This document shows, in pieces, positions 11,419 through 19,920 of a stretch of DNA of 45,849 bases. The notes below the pieces were generated by a model that saw nothing but the letters and a program-made list of their open reading frames with translations, ran no database searches and was not told the DNA's origin. A program made the translations under genes and the position numbers. Origin of the DNA: Acidobacteriota bacterium (GTDB lineage Bacteria; Acidobacteriota; Terriglobia; Bryobacterales; Bryobacteraceae); contig JANXLY010000043.1 of the NCBI GenBank assembly GCA_025354885.1, positions 1 through 45,849 of the forward strand, given 5' to 3'. The stretch's first letter is position 1; every line of letters begins with the position of its first letter.

Positions 11419-13476
11419 TGCCTGGTCAAAACTTCCGAGCATGGTCCTTACACTCTTCGCTTCATCCATGTCCGGGTTGAGCGTCAGCATGCGCTGAAAA
11501 TGCTTTCGCGCTACTGCCAGCGTCTCAAGACTCCCTGAACTCTGTGCCTGCGTCGCATAAATCAGTCCGCTTAGATAGTGCGCGTAGGGATAGTCGGGGT
11601 CATACTGCAAACTCTTCTGACAAAACAGCGTTGCGTCCACCAGTTTCTTGTCACGGTACGCACAATCACAAAGCCCAAAATAAGCCATGCTTCGCAGATC
11701 CTGCCAGATGTCTTTCTGCGCCGCACGCCTCCGCTTGCCGTGGCCAACCAAAAAACCAACTACATAGTAATTGAGGTTTCCGGCCATCCCGGAATCAAAA
11801 TTACTGTACCGCAAATAATCGACATACTCCTTGCGGGAGTCATGATAGCTGCCCTTCATCCGCAGGCTCTCAGCCAGCCAGAAGTGTGGCTCTGCAATAT
11901 TCGGTGAGATCGCAATTGCTGCCCGCGCACTGTCGATTGCCTCGTCGTACCGTTCCTTGATGCGAAAAGCCTGCGCCCGCAAATACAGCGTCTGCAGGTC
12001 TTTCGGGTTTCGTCTCAGCACCACATCAAATTGCCGGATGCTCTCATCCACGTTGCCGATATCGAGCAACATTCCGCCATAGCTCGAGCGCGCCTCCGAA
12101 TAATCAGGATCAATACGAATCGCTGCCTCAAAATATTGCTTCGCTTTGGCCTGATCAAAAAGTGCGTTATAGGAGCGGCCAAGATACAGCGCCGCCTGGC
12201 TGTAGCTCGGGTCCCCGGTCAACGCTTGCGTAAAATGTTCAACGGCCTGCTTATAGTTCTGTTCAAAGCCTTTGTTGTAGTACTCAAGCCCCTTGTCAAA
12301 CTGATCGACCGCCGCCTTCGGACGCTTTCTTGGAATCAGAATCTGTATCTTTACTGTCGATTCCTGGCCAGGATAGACCATCTCTTCGCGCGGCCCATCG
12401 GGCTCATAACCCATCTTTACCCCCTGCACCTGATGCGTCCCCGGACGCAATCCTGGCAGCCGCAACGGACTCCCCTTGCTTGCCACGCCTGCACTCTTGC
12501 CGTCGACAAATACTTCAACTTCTTCCCGATTTGCTTCAAAGATCAAGACCCCAAATTTCGGAGCCGGCGGAGGTGCTGCCGTCGCATAAGAAGGTACATA
12601 AGCAATCAGCATTTCGGGATCAAAACTCCCGCGGTCAGAACGCGGCGTCTGCTTCCCCTTTGTCGCTTCGCGCACATTCCTGCGCACATACTCCGTCATC
12701 TCTGCCGCAGTCACTTGCCCATCCCGATCCTCATCGGCCTCGCCTTCCATACCCTTCACCACGTAATAGGTGAACACCCCGTGACCACCCCCAAAATCAG
12801 GCGACTCAAAGCTCCGTTCCTGATCGCGGGAAGCAGTCAGGCTGAACATGTTCTTGTCCAGGTTCTGCCACAGGTTGTTCAGATTGTCAGCACGTGTTTC
12901 ACTCGTCACAAAGCCAGAATGGCAACTGTCCGTTAGCAGTACCTTCCACTTGGCTTTCACCTTTTGTCCAACTGTCTTGGCAAGGCTCTCCATCGCATAA
13001 CCGCTTCCGGCGATGTTGTTCAAAGAAAAATCGTAGGGTGCCAGATAACCCTTGCCCTGGTGCACAAACCCGTGTCCGGCAAAGTAGATAAAAACACGAT
13101 CATTTTCATTTGCCACACTCGGAAGCCACACTTCCAGTTCATGCTTCAAATTCGCCAGAGTCGCTCGTGGGCCAAGTAACTTTTTTACATTCTCGGCGCG
13201 AAAATTGCCACCTTCGAGGCTGATCAGGATCGAGTACAGCGAATCTGCATCACGCTCGGCATACGCAAGGTGCAAGTCTTTCGGCAAATTCTGATAAGCT
13301 CCTACGCCCATCACAATGGCGTAGCTGCGAGGGATCTCAACCTTTTTTGTGAGTAGCTGGCTCTCCCCATCGGGGAACGCATCCACCTCCACTTTTAGAT
13401 CGCGGGCCTTCTTCGTATCAGGCCGTTGCGCGATCAACAGCGTAATGCAGAGCAGCACACCGTAAAACAGCCTCAT
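11401..13476 (-). CDS. Secreted caspase-family (peptidase C14) protein with PEGA domain and TPRs
   Basis: A 691-aa protein with an N-terminal signal segment (LFYGVLLCITLLIAQ). A caspase-like domain (about 50-300) has the catalytic dyad His135 in FIYFAGHGF and Cys185 in VLLTDSCHSGF. An EF-hand-like loop DEDRDGQVTAAEM, which could bind calcium, lies within it at about 245. A PEGA-like domain follows (about 305-375, VFVDGKSAG ... LPGLRPGTHQVQGVKMGYEP), then about six TPR units (about 390-690). Both catalytic residues are present, so it is probably an active orthocaspase-type peptidase, exported or periplasmic. Its ATG overlaps the stop of the upstream DUF4384 gene by 4 bp (13473-13476), showing translational coupling. 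It converges on the Ser/Thr kinase. Confidence 0.9.
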   Translation of the reverse strand: MRLFYGVLLCITLLIAQRPDTKKARDLKVEVDAFPDGESQLLTKKVEIPRSYAIVMGVGAYQNLPKDLHLAYAERDADSLYSILISLEGGNFRAENVKKLLGPRATLANLKHELEVWLPSVANENDRVFIYFAGHGFVHQGKGYLAPYDFSLNNIAGSGYAMESLAKTVGQKVKAKWKVLLTDSCHSGFVTSETRADNLNNLWQNLDKNMFSLTASRDQERSFESPDFGGGHGVFTYYVVKGMEGEADEDRDGQVTAAEMTEYVRRNVREATKGKQTPRSDRGSFDPEMLIAYVPSYATAAPPPAPKFGVLIFEANREEVEVFVDGKSAGVASKGSPLRLPGLRPGTHQVQGVKMGYEPDGPREEMVYPGQESTVKIQILIPRKRPKAAVDQFDKGLEYYNKGFEQNYKQAVEHFTQALTGDPSYSQAALYLGRSYNALFDQAKAKQYFEAAIRIDPDYSEARSSYGGMLLDIGNVDESIRQFDVVLRRNPKDLQTLYLRAQAFRIKERYDEAIDSARAAIAISPNIAEPHFWLAESLRMKGSYHDSRKEYVDYLRYSNFDSGMAGNLNYYVVGFLVGHGKRRRAAQKDIWQDLRSMAYFGLCDCAYRDKKLVDATLFCQKSLQYDPDYPYAHYLSGLIYATQAQSSGSLETLAVARKHFQRMLTLNPDMDEAKSVRTMLGSFDQALAANR

Positions 13477-14366
13477 TTGTGAATGAGCGTCACTTCGGCA
13501 CTCACGCGAGGCTCGTCAGCCCTCTTGCTGGCCACATAGGCGGCGTGTTCAAAGCGCGGTCCGAGACTGGAAGTCTTCACATCGCCTTCCACTTTTTCTA
13601 CGATCAGATCTCGCGCATACATCACCCGGACTCTGTCCACGAAAGGGTCGCCGATGAAGGAGTTCTGTGCCAGGATAATTCCCGGTGCCGGCCGGATCGC
13701 TTCATTTGGTTTTGGCATAGGCAGGTTGGTTCGCTCCGGTGCCACCTTGTAGATCAAGCCATCAAAGTCTGGTTCCGGTTTACGACTGAACACGATAAAA
13801 AGCTTTTCTTCCCCAGGCTGGTCGTCAAACTTGAAAACAAAACCGCTGGGAATCGTATAAGGCTGATTCGGTCCAACGCGATTGTCGCCACCTGCGATCT
13901 GAGGAGAAGGGAAGAGCGGGCTCCATTTGCCAGAACTTCCCCGCGACAGGATGTACAGATAACCAAAATCGTTTACCTCGACGCGGACATTAATGCGGTC
14001 GCCACTTTTGAATGCCTTGGTTGTCGGTACTTCTTTCTTGTTGCCATCTGGCATCACTTGCGTGATCGACCAACGCATCGCCAGGCCCGCTCCTGCACTC
14101 ACCGTATCGGTGGCTAGGCGCACCGGCACATCCACCGGGCGTGACGCAGGCATTCGCGTCGTCGCCTGCTCCACCGCTTCTTTCCCCTTTTTGGGAACTG
14201 CCGCGACAACAGGCTTTGGCTTGGCAGCCGCTACCGTCGGCGGCGGGGCCTGAGCCGCATAAAAAATCTCGCGTGCAGTAAGTCTTGGGCCGCTTTCTTT
14301 TGCTGCATCCTGCGGCCAGGCAATCATGGCGGTGATGGCCAGAACTGGAACAATTCTTTGAAACAT
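13473..14366 (-). CDS. Secreted DUF4384 domain protein
   Basis: A 297-aa protein with a signal segment (VPVLAITAMIAWPQ). After an Ala/Pro/Lys-rich linker (about 35-75) comes a DUF4384-type domain at about 115-205: FKSGDRINVRVEVNDFGYLY, then GKWSPLFPSPQ, NQPYTIPSGFVFKFDDQPG and EKLFIVFSRKPEP. DUF4384 domains are commonly found fused to or next to caspase-like peptidases, which fits the four-base overlap with the caspase gene downstream. The molecular role is unknown; it could present a ligand or substrate to the caspase. The ATG at 14366 has a good GGAGG 8 nt upstream. It is the first gene of the operon, divergent from the gene at 14412. Confidence 0.85.
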   Translation of the reverse strand: MFQRIVPVLAITAMIAWPQDAAKESGPRLTAREIFYAAQAPPPTVAAAKPKPVVAAVPKKGKEAVEQATTRMPASRPVDVPVRLATDTVSAGAGLAMRWSITQVMPDGNKKEVPTTKAFKSGDRINVRVEVNDFGYLYILSRGSSGKWSPLFPSPQIAGGDNRVGPNQPYTIPSGFVFKFDDQPGEEKLFIVFSRKPEPDFDGLIYKVAPERTNLPMPKPNEAIRPAPGIILAQNSFIGDPFVDRVRVMYARDLIVEKVEGDVKTSSLGPRFEHAAYVASKRADEPRVSAEVTLIHK

Positions 14367-14411
14367 CGTTAAGCCTCCAACTTTCTCTTCAGTATATTCT
14401 TATAGAACGAC

Positions 14412-14999
14412 ATGTATAAGTTTTCAGCAAGTCAACTACTAGCGCAAACGCTCCTGCTGCTTCTGTTTGCGGGCCTGCTCCCGGCCCAGGCGGTCAAGCC
14501 TCCCGAGGGCGCGCCCAAGCTCAGCATCATCGTGATCAGCGGCGAGGGAGCGATCAACAACATCAAGAGCCGCACCGCCCGCGAGACGATCATTGAAGTC
14601 CGCGATGAAAACAACAAGCCCGTCGCAGGTGCATCGGTCGCCTTTCTGTTGCCAGACTCCGGTCCCGGCCTCGTGAGTTCAAACGGTACTCGCATGATCA
14701 CCACCATGACGGATGCCAATGGCCGGGCTGCCGCCAGAGGCCTTAAGCCCAATGGCCAGTCCGGACGCTTCAACCTCCAGGTTCGCGCCAACTACCAGCA
14801 GTCTTTCGGGCAACTGGTCGTAGCTCAGTCAAACATAATAGCGGCGGGCGCGGCCATTTCGGGTCTCACTATCGCAATCATTGCAGTCGCCGCTGCTGTT
14901 GCCGCAGGCACTGCGGTCGCTCTCACTCGCAACAATGATCCCGCACGCGGCAGCGTCGGTGTCAACCCTGGAACCCCCTCGGCAGGAGCACCACGCTAA
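14412..14999 (+). CDS. Membrane-anchored Ig-like (Big-1/carboxypeptidase-regulatory type) protein
   Basis: A 195-aa protein of unknown function. It has a signal peptide (LLAQTLLLLLFAGLLPAQA). A beta-sandwich module follows (about 35-135) with the pattern ETIIEVRDENNKPVAGASV, FLLPDSGPG and TDANGRAAARGL, typical of bacterial Ig-like or regulatory domains. A C-terminal transmembrane helix (about 147-170, Ala/Ile/Val-rich) ends in a Gly/Pro tail. Its stop codon overlaps the ATG of the next gene (TAATG, 14997-15001), so the two are translationally coupled. It is divergent from the DUF4384-caspase operon with only 45 bp between start codons, so the two units share one regulatory region. It may anchor or present the giant protein that follows. 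Confidence 0.75.
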   Translation: MYKFSASQLLAQTLLLLLFAGLLPAQAVKPPEGAPKLSIIVISGEGAINNIKSRTARETIIEVRDENNKPVAGASVAFLLPDSGPGLVSSNGTRMITTMTDANGRAAARGLKPNGQSGRFNLQVRANYQQSFGQLVVAQSNIIAAGAAISGLTIAIIAVAAAVAAGTAVALTRNNDPARGSVGVNPGTPSAGAPR

Positions 15000-17900
15000 T
15001 GATCCAGAGAATCCTCCTCCTCAGCCTCCTCTCTGGAGCAACCCCTGCATTTGCTCAGATCACCGTTAACTCCTTCACTTTTCCCACCGCAACCAAGGGC
15101 GCAAGCTACGGCCCCCATCAGCTTACTGCCTCCCTCGGCTTAGTGAATTGGTCTGTTTCTGCCGGTGCCCTCCCCTTCGGGCTCACTCTGAGCAGCGCAG
15201 GCGTGGTCAGCGGAATTGTCAACTCGGGAATTTCGACAGGTCTTTACTCCTTCACCGCTAGAGCTTCGACCCTTGTAGGTCAGAATAGCGGTTTCGGCGA
15301 ACGTGCTTTCACGATCAACGTCGTTGAGCCCAACGGCGCTTTACAAATCACAACACTCTCGCTTCCCGTTGTAATGGTCGGCAACACTTTCCCGCCTACC
15401 CAATTAGCCGCAACCGGAGGCTCCGGTACTGGCTACAATTTTTATTTTTATTCCGAAGGCAATCCGCCCGGTATCGCGATTAGCAGCTCAGGCCTTCTGA
15501 CAAGCACGATCACTCAGCCCGGCAACTATTCTTTTGCGATTGGCCTCAATGACAACGCAAATGGTTTCACCAGCAGACTTTACATTCTATCCGTCGCTGA
15601 TCTTGCTTGCCCGACGAGTTACGCCTTGGTGGGCAGCCCCTACACCTCCGCATTCACTACAGCCCCATTTCCGGCTACGCTTTTCTCGCTCGCTTCCGGT
15701 CAACTCCCTAACGGCTTCAGTCTCGCCGCTAACACCGGGCAGATTCTTGGCTCCGGCTCTGCCGAAGGCACCTTCAACTTCATCATTACCGCAAGCGATT
15801 ATACGCAGCGAGCTGTGAGTAAATCATGTTCCATCACAGTTCAAAGCGTGATCCAACTCTCCAGTCCTCGCACCACAGCTCGCGTTGGCGTGCCCTATTC
15901 CTCGGCTGTAGGCGCTTTGGGTGGCATCGGCCCCTACAACTTCTCAATCGTCGCTGGAACCCTTCCTCAGGGTCTTACTCTTCAAACCGGCACCGGTTTG
16001 ATTACCGGCACCCCCACAACTCCTGGCTCCGCAGGCTACAGGGTGCGCGTTCAGGACTCTCAAAACTTGAGCGCTGACAGGGACTTCACCATGTACGTTG
16101 TGGCAAGAAATCCACCACCAACCCTGCGCTGTCCCTTGCCAGTCGCTATCGCCTATGATTCTTACAATTCTGCACTCAGCATAAACATTAGCGGCAATCT
16201 TAGCTTTGCAATTCAGGGCACTCTCCCCACAGGCTTCTCGCTCAATCCTGCTACTGGTCGCATCTCGGGCAGCACCAACCAGACGGGCCTCTTTCCATTC
16301 ACAGCATCTGTATCCGGTCCAGGCTTTGGCCCCATTACAACGTCCTGCAATCTTGATGTCGCCGAATCTGCAACTGCGAATCTGAACCTCGCTTGTCCCG
16401 ATCAGTCGGATCTGGTAATCGGCGAGCCCTACGCGTCTCCTGCAATCGCAACCGGAGGTCGCCGCCCCTATACTTATTCCCTTTACCAATCCAGTTTGCC
16501 TCCGGGCTTGAGCTTGAATGCCGCTACAGGGCTGGTTTCAGGAATCCCCTTTCCCCAGACCTATTACAGCTATTCAGCCGGAGAGCCAGGCGCCAAGCGA
16601 GGCGCACCTTTGTCAGCCTCTGCCACTCCACCGGAAAAATTTGCTACTCAGAACTACACTTACCTCCTCCGCGTTGTGGATGGCCAGGGCTTTAGCACGA
16701 TCACTTCTGCCCCCTACTGCGGCGTGGCTGTTGCTGATCCTCCGCCCCTCACTTTTGTGACCACCAGCCTTCCAAACGGTCAGGTCGGCTCCCCGTATTC
16801 CACTGCGCTCCTGATCAATGGCGGCTTTCCTCCTTACAATTTTTCCCTTACCGGCAGCCTGCCCAGCGGGCTCACTCTCAACCCCTACACCGGTGTCATT
16901 TCCGGCCTCCCACTGCAACCGCAGTCGCTCACCTTGCGGATTACCGTTTCTGATTACCTGGAACAGTCGGTCTACCGTGACTATACCCTCGTGATCGGCC
17001 TTCCTGATCCACTGCGTCTGCTATTCAATCTCTTTGACACTGCAACTGTCGGCGTCAACTTCACACAAGCTCTGCAAGCCGCTGGAGGCTCCCCGCCTTA
17101 CCGCTTCGCAATCAGTTCTGGCGCTACTGCACCTGGCACAACCCTTTCTGCCAACGGCCTCATCAGCGGCGTCCCCACCACCGCCGGCAATTTTCGATTT
17201 GATGTTGTCCTATCCGATAATTCCGGTGCCAGCACTTCCGGAACTTACTCGCTGGCTGTCTTCCAGGGTAACTTCCGGCTTGGTTGTCCCAACGCCGTCG
17301 CTGATCTCGGAGTTCCCTACAGTTCCGCAGCCAATGTTCTCGGTGGTTCACAACCCTATCTGTTCTCGATCGCCGATGGCCGACTCCCCGCAGGCCTTAC
17401 ACTCGATAGCGCTTCGGGCAGCATCTCTGGGCGTCCCAGCGCCTCCGGGCCCTTCATCTTCACCTTCGGTGTCAGCGATGCCCGTCAGGCTCGTACTCAA
17501 ACGCAATGCAGCATCACCGTCCAGAGCGGGGCTCTGCGCATGCTTACGGAAGGTCCCATCAGCGTAAAAGCCGGTGAGGATTACACCGGCACCATCGAAG
17601 CAGCCGGCGGTCAAGGGCCCTATCTCTTCACGCTCGTCAACTCCGTTCCCGAATCTGGGTTCACTCTTGCTTCCAACGGTGGCTTTACCGGTCGCGCTAC
17701 AAAAAAAGGCAGTTACCCAACGGTCATCCAGGTTAAGGACGCCACCGGCGCAACTGCTTCTCGCTCCATCTCCACCATCGCCGGAGATTCCACCCTCACA
17801 CTAAGCTGCCCCGACATCACCCGTTTGCCTCTCGGCGTCACCACCACCGGCACTTTCTCCATCCGCGGTGGACTTCCCGCTTACCGCCTCAGTCTCCTCG

Positions 17901-19807
17901 CCGGAACTCTCCCCTCTGGCTTTGACTTCACGGCGCAGAACTCTGACGGCCGCCCCAGCTTTACTGTCCGTCCTCTCGCCACCGGTACCTTCGAAAGCCA
18001 GTTCCAGGCCGTCGATGATACGAACACGACCGTCACCACTCGCTGCACCTTTGAAGTCACAGGTGAACCCTTCGTCATCACCACAGATTCCCTGCCAGAA
18101 GCTACTGTTGGCACTGCCTATTCCGGTGCTGTTGCTTCCCGTGGCGGCGTTGGTCGTGTTCGCTACAGCCTCTCCAGTTCTGGTCTTCCTGAAGGCCTCG
18201 AACTCGATAGTAATTCCGGCACAATCGGCGGCACTCCAGGTCAGGAGGGCAACTTCACAATTGGTGTTTCTGCCAGCGACGAAATCCAGCGCCGCGCCAA
18301 TAAGTCTCTCGTCTTGCGTATCGCCGCTGGCCCAGTGCGCTTCCGTATCACGACTGCTGCGCCCCTTTCCGATGGCCTGGTTGGTCGCGCCTACTCGGCC
18401 AGTTTCGCAGCCGACGGCGGCAAAGCGCCTTACTCCTGGTCTATCGATGGCCTTCCTGCCGGTCTCACCGCGAGCGGTGATAGCTTCAGCGGCACACCCA
18501 CTCAGGCGGGTGAAACCACCATCGCTGTCACCGCACGCGACGCCGCCGGTGCCACTGCCTCGAAGAGTTTCCTTCTGCGAATCAAAGCCGGTGGTCTCAA
18601 CATCACTACCGATACTCTCCCCGACGGCGTACTCGGTGAATCATACGGCCTGGGAGTCGCAGCCGACGGTGGCCGCCTGCCGCTCATCTGGTCCGTTGTC
18701 AGCGGCATCATTCCCGCTGGTGTCAGCTTCGATTCGAACTCCGGCACCTTCTCCGGCAACGCGGGAGCAAGCGGCCAATTCGCAGTCGCTCTCGAAGTGC
18801 TCGATGCCAGTGGTGCCACCGCCCGGCGCGCTTACAACTTCGAAGTTCGCCCACCCGGCGTTGATCGCCTCCAGATCACAACTGCTACCCTCCCCAACGC
18901 TAGTGCCGGTGTTGCTTACAACACGTCAGTCGGTGCAATTGGCGGCCGCGCACCCTACACTTGGTCCATCAACGGAGATCTCCCACCCGGCTTAAACTTC
19001 AACCCCAGCGGAGCCATTTCCGGTACCCCAACTTCCATCAGTTCGCTCAGCTTCCTGGTCACAGTTACAGATTCACTCGGTCTTAAGTTATCGCGTGTTC
19101 TCAGCCTGCGCGTTACTACAGATACAATACCGGCGCTCTCGATTGATGGTCTGCCCGACGCCAGCACTAACAATCAGAATCTGCCTATCACCCTGCGACT
19201 CGCCAGTGCCTTCGGCCTGCCGGTTACGGGCCGCCTCACGCTCAGCTTTGTCCCGGATACCATCCATAACTCGGACGATCCCTCAATCCGCTTCAGCAAT
19301 TCGGCACGTACCATCGACTTCACAATCCCCGCCGGCTCAACACAAGTCAGCATAGTCACTGCAAATCCCGCGGTCACATCAGGCACACTTGCCGGCACCA
19401 TTCGTATCGATAGCATGCTGACCTTCGCCGGTGCTTCCGCCTCCGGACCCAATCGCATTGTTACGGTACGCCGCGCAGTCCCCATCATCACCAACCTCCG
19501 ACTCACCCGCACCGCCTCTGCTCTCGAGCTTCGCATCGAAGGCTCCACCAACACTCGCCAACTGAGCGAAGCCCGCATCACCTTTACTGCTGCTGGTTCT
19601 GTGGATCTTACTACTGCCAGTCAGTTGACGGTTAATGTACAGGCTGCAATTCAGACCTGGTTTGCCAGCGCCTCGAGCCAACCCTTCGGTGGCCAATTCG
19701 CTCTAGTCTTACCCTTCACCGTCACGGGAGACGCTGCCAACATTACCGGAATCAGCGCCATCATCGTCAACGGAGAAGGTCCCTCTCTTCCGTCCACCGC
19801 TAACTAG
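14999..19807 (+). CDS. Giant secreted protein with about 15 putative-Ig (He_PIG) repeats
   Basis: A 1602-aa protein with a signal peptide (ILLLSLLSGATPAFA). It is built of about fifteen 85-95-residue modules with the He_PIG signature: TLPxATVGxAYSxxVxAxGGxxPYxFSI, then LPxGLTLxxxTGxISGTPTxxGxY. Examples are LTLQTGTGLITGTPTTPG, LSLNAATGLVSGIPF, LELDSNSGTIGGTPGQEG and LNFNPSGAISGTPTSIS. Several early modules carry a lone Cys (LACPTSY, LRCPLPV, LGCPNAV) that may form inter-module disulfides. The last 230 residues are a different beta-rich region that starts after ALSIDGLPDASTNN. Probably a cell-surface adhesin or structural protein; ligand unknown. It overlaps the upstream gene by 1 bp and ends just before a hairpin terminator. 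Confidence 0.9.
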   Translation: MIQRILLLSLLSGATPAFAQITVNSFTFPTATKGASYGPHQLTASLGLVNWSVSAGALPFGLTLSSAGVVSGIVNSGISTGLYSFTARASTLVGQNSGFGERAFTINVVEPNGALQITTLSLPVVMVGNTFPPTQLAATGGSGTGYNFYFYSEGNPPGIAISSSGLLTSTITQPGNYSFAIGLNDNANGFTSRLYILSVADLACPTSYALVGSPYTSAFTTAPFPATLFSLASGQLPNGFSLAANTGQILGSGSAEGTFNFIITASDYTQRAVSKSCSITVQSVIQLSSPRTTARVGVPYSSAVGALGGIGPYNFSIVAGTLPQGLTLQTGTGLITGTPTTPGSAGYRVRVQDSQNLSADRDFTMYVVARNPPPTLRCPLPVAIAYDSYNSALSINISGNLSFAIQGTLPTGFSLNPATGRISGSTNQTGLFPFTASVSGPGFGPITTSCNLDVAESATANLNLACPDQSDLVIGEPYASPAIATGGRRPYTYSLYQSSLPPGLSLNAATGLVSGIPFPQTYYSYSAGEPGAKRGAPLSASATPPEKFATQNYTYLLRVVDGQGFSTITSAPYCGVAVADPPPLTFVTTSLPNGQVGSPYSTALLINGGFPPYNFSLTGSLPSGLTLNPYTGVISGLPLQPQSLTLRITVSDYLEQSVYRDYTLVIGLPDPLRLLFNLFDTATVGVNFTQALQAAGGSPPYRFAISSGATAPGTTLSANGLISGVPTTAGNFRFDVVLSDNSGASTSGTYSLAVFQGNFRLGCPNAVADLGVPYSSAANVLGGSQPYLFSIADGRLPAGLTLDSASGSISGRPSASGPFIFTFGVSDARQARTQTQCSITVQSGALRMLTEGPISVKAGEDYTGTIEAAGGQGPYLFTLVNSVPESGFTLASNGGFTGRATKKGSYPTVIQVKDATGATASRSISTIAGDSTLTLSCPDITRLPLGVTTTGTFSIRGGLPAYRLSLLAGTLPSGFDFTAQNSDGRPSFTVRPLATGTFESQFQAVDDTNTTVTTRCTFEVTGEPFVITTDSLPEATVGTAYSGAVASRGGVGRVRYSLSSSGLPEGLELDSNSGTIGGTPGQEGNFTIGVSASDEIQRRANKSLVLRIAAGPVRFRITTAAPLSDGLVGRAYSASFAADGGKAPYSWSIDGLPAGLTASGDSFSGTPTQAGETTIAVTARDAAGATASKSFLLRIKAGGLNITTDTLPDGVLGESYGLGVAADGGRLPLIWSVVSGIIPAGVSFDSNSGTFSGNAGASGQFAVALEVLDASGATARRAYNFEVRPPGVDRLQITTATLPNASAGVAYNTSVGAIGGRAPYTWSINGDLPPGLNFNPSGAISGTPTSISSLSFLVTVTDSLGLKLSRVLSLRVTTDTIPALSIDGLPDASTNNQNLPITLRLASAFGLPVTGRLTLSFVPDTIHNSDDPSIRFSNSARTIDFTIPAGSTQVSIVTANPAVTSGTLAGTIRIDSMLTFAGASASGPNRIVTVRRAVPIITNLRLTRTASALELRIEGSTNTRQLSEARITFTAAGSVDLTTASQLTVNVQAAIQTWFASASSQPFGGQFALVLPFTVTGDAANITGISAIIVNGEGPSLPSTAN

Positions 19808-19831
19808 TCAAAATCTTTTCATACCGAAAAA

Positions 19832-19869
19832 CCGGACAACTCAGCCAAAACTGAACTCCGGCCTTTTTC
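19832..19869 (+). terminator. Putative rho-independent terminator after the He_PIG gene
   Basis: CCGGA (19832-19836) pairs with TCCGG (19857-19861), with an inner CTCAG/CTGA pairing, followed by CTTTTTCTCTT. The stem is imperfect but GC-rich at its base, and it lies 25 bp after the stop at 19807. Confidence 0.6.
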
Positions 19870-19884
19870 TCTTGCACCTCTCAC

Positions 19885-19913
19885 TTGTACTTAACTACAG
19901 TTAACGCTATACT
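19885..19913 (+). promoter_or_regulatory. Sigma70-like promoter for the receptor-like gene
   Basis: TTGTAC at 19885-19890 and TATACT at 19908-19913 are separated by exactly 17 bp. Expected initiation lies around 19920-19921, which is the first base of an in-frame GTG, so the mRNA may be leaderless. This also argues against the TTG at 19885 as a start codon. Confidence 0.65.
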
Positions 19914-19920
19914 CGCAGCA

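Noticed and set aside
19885..19920. TTG 19885 as the receptor start
   Set aside because: TTGTAC at this place fits as the -35 box of a promoter with TATACT 17 bp on; GTG 19921 gives a better signal peptide.
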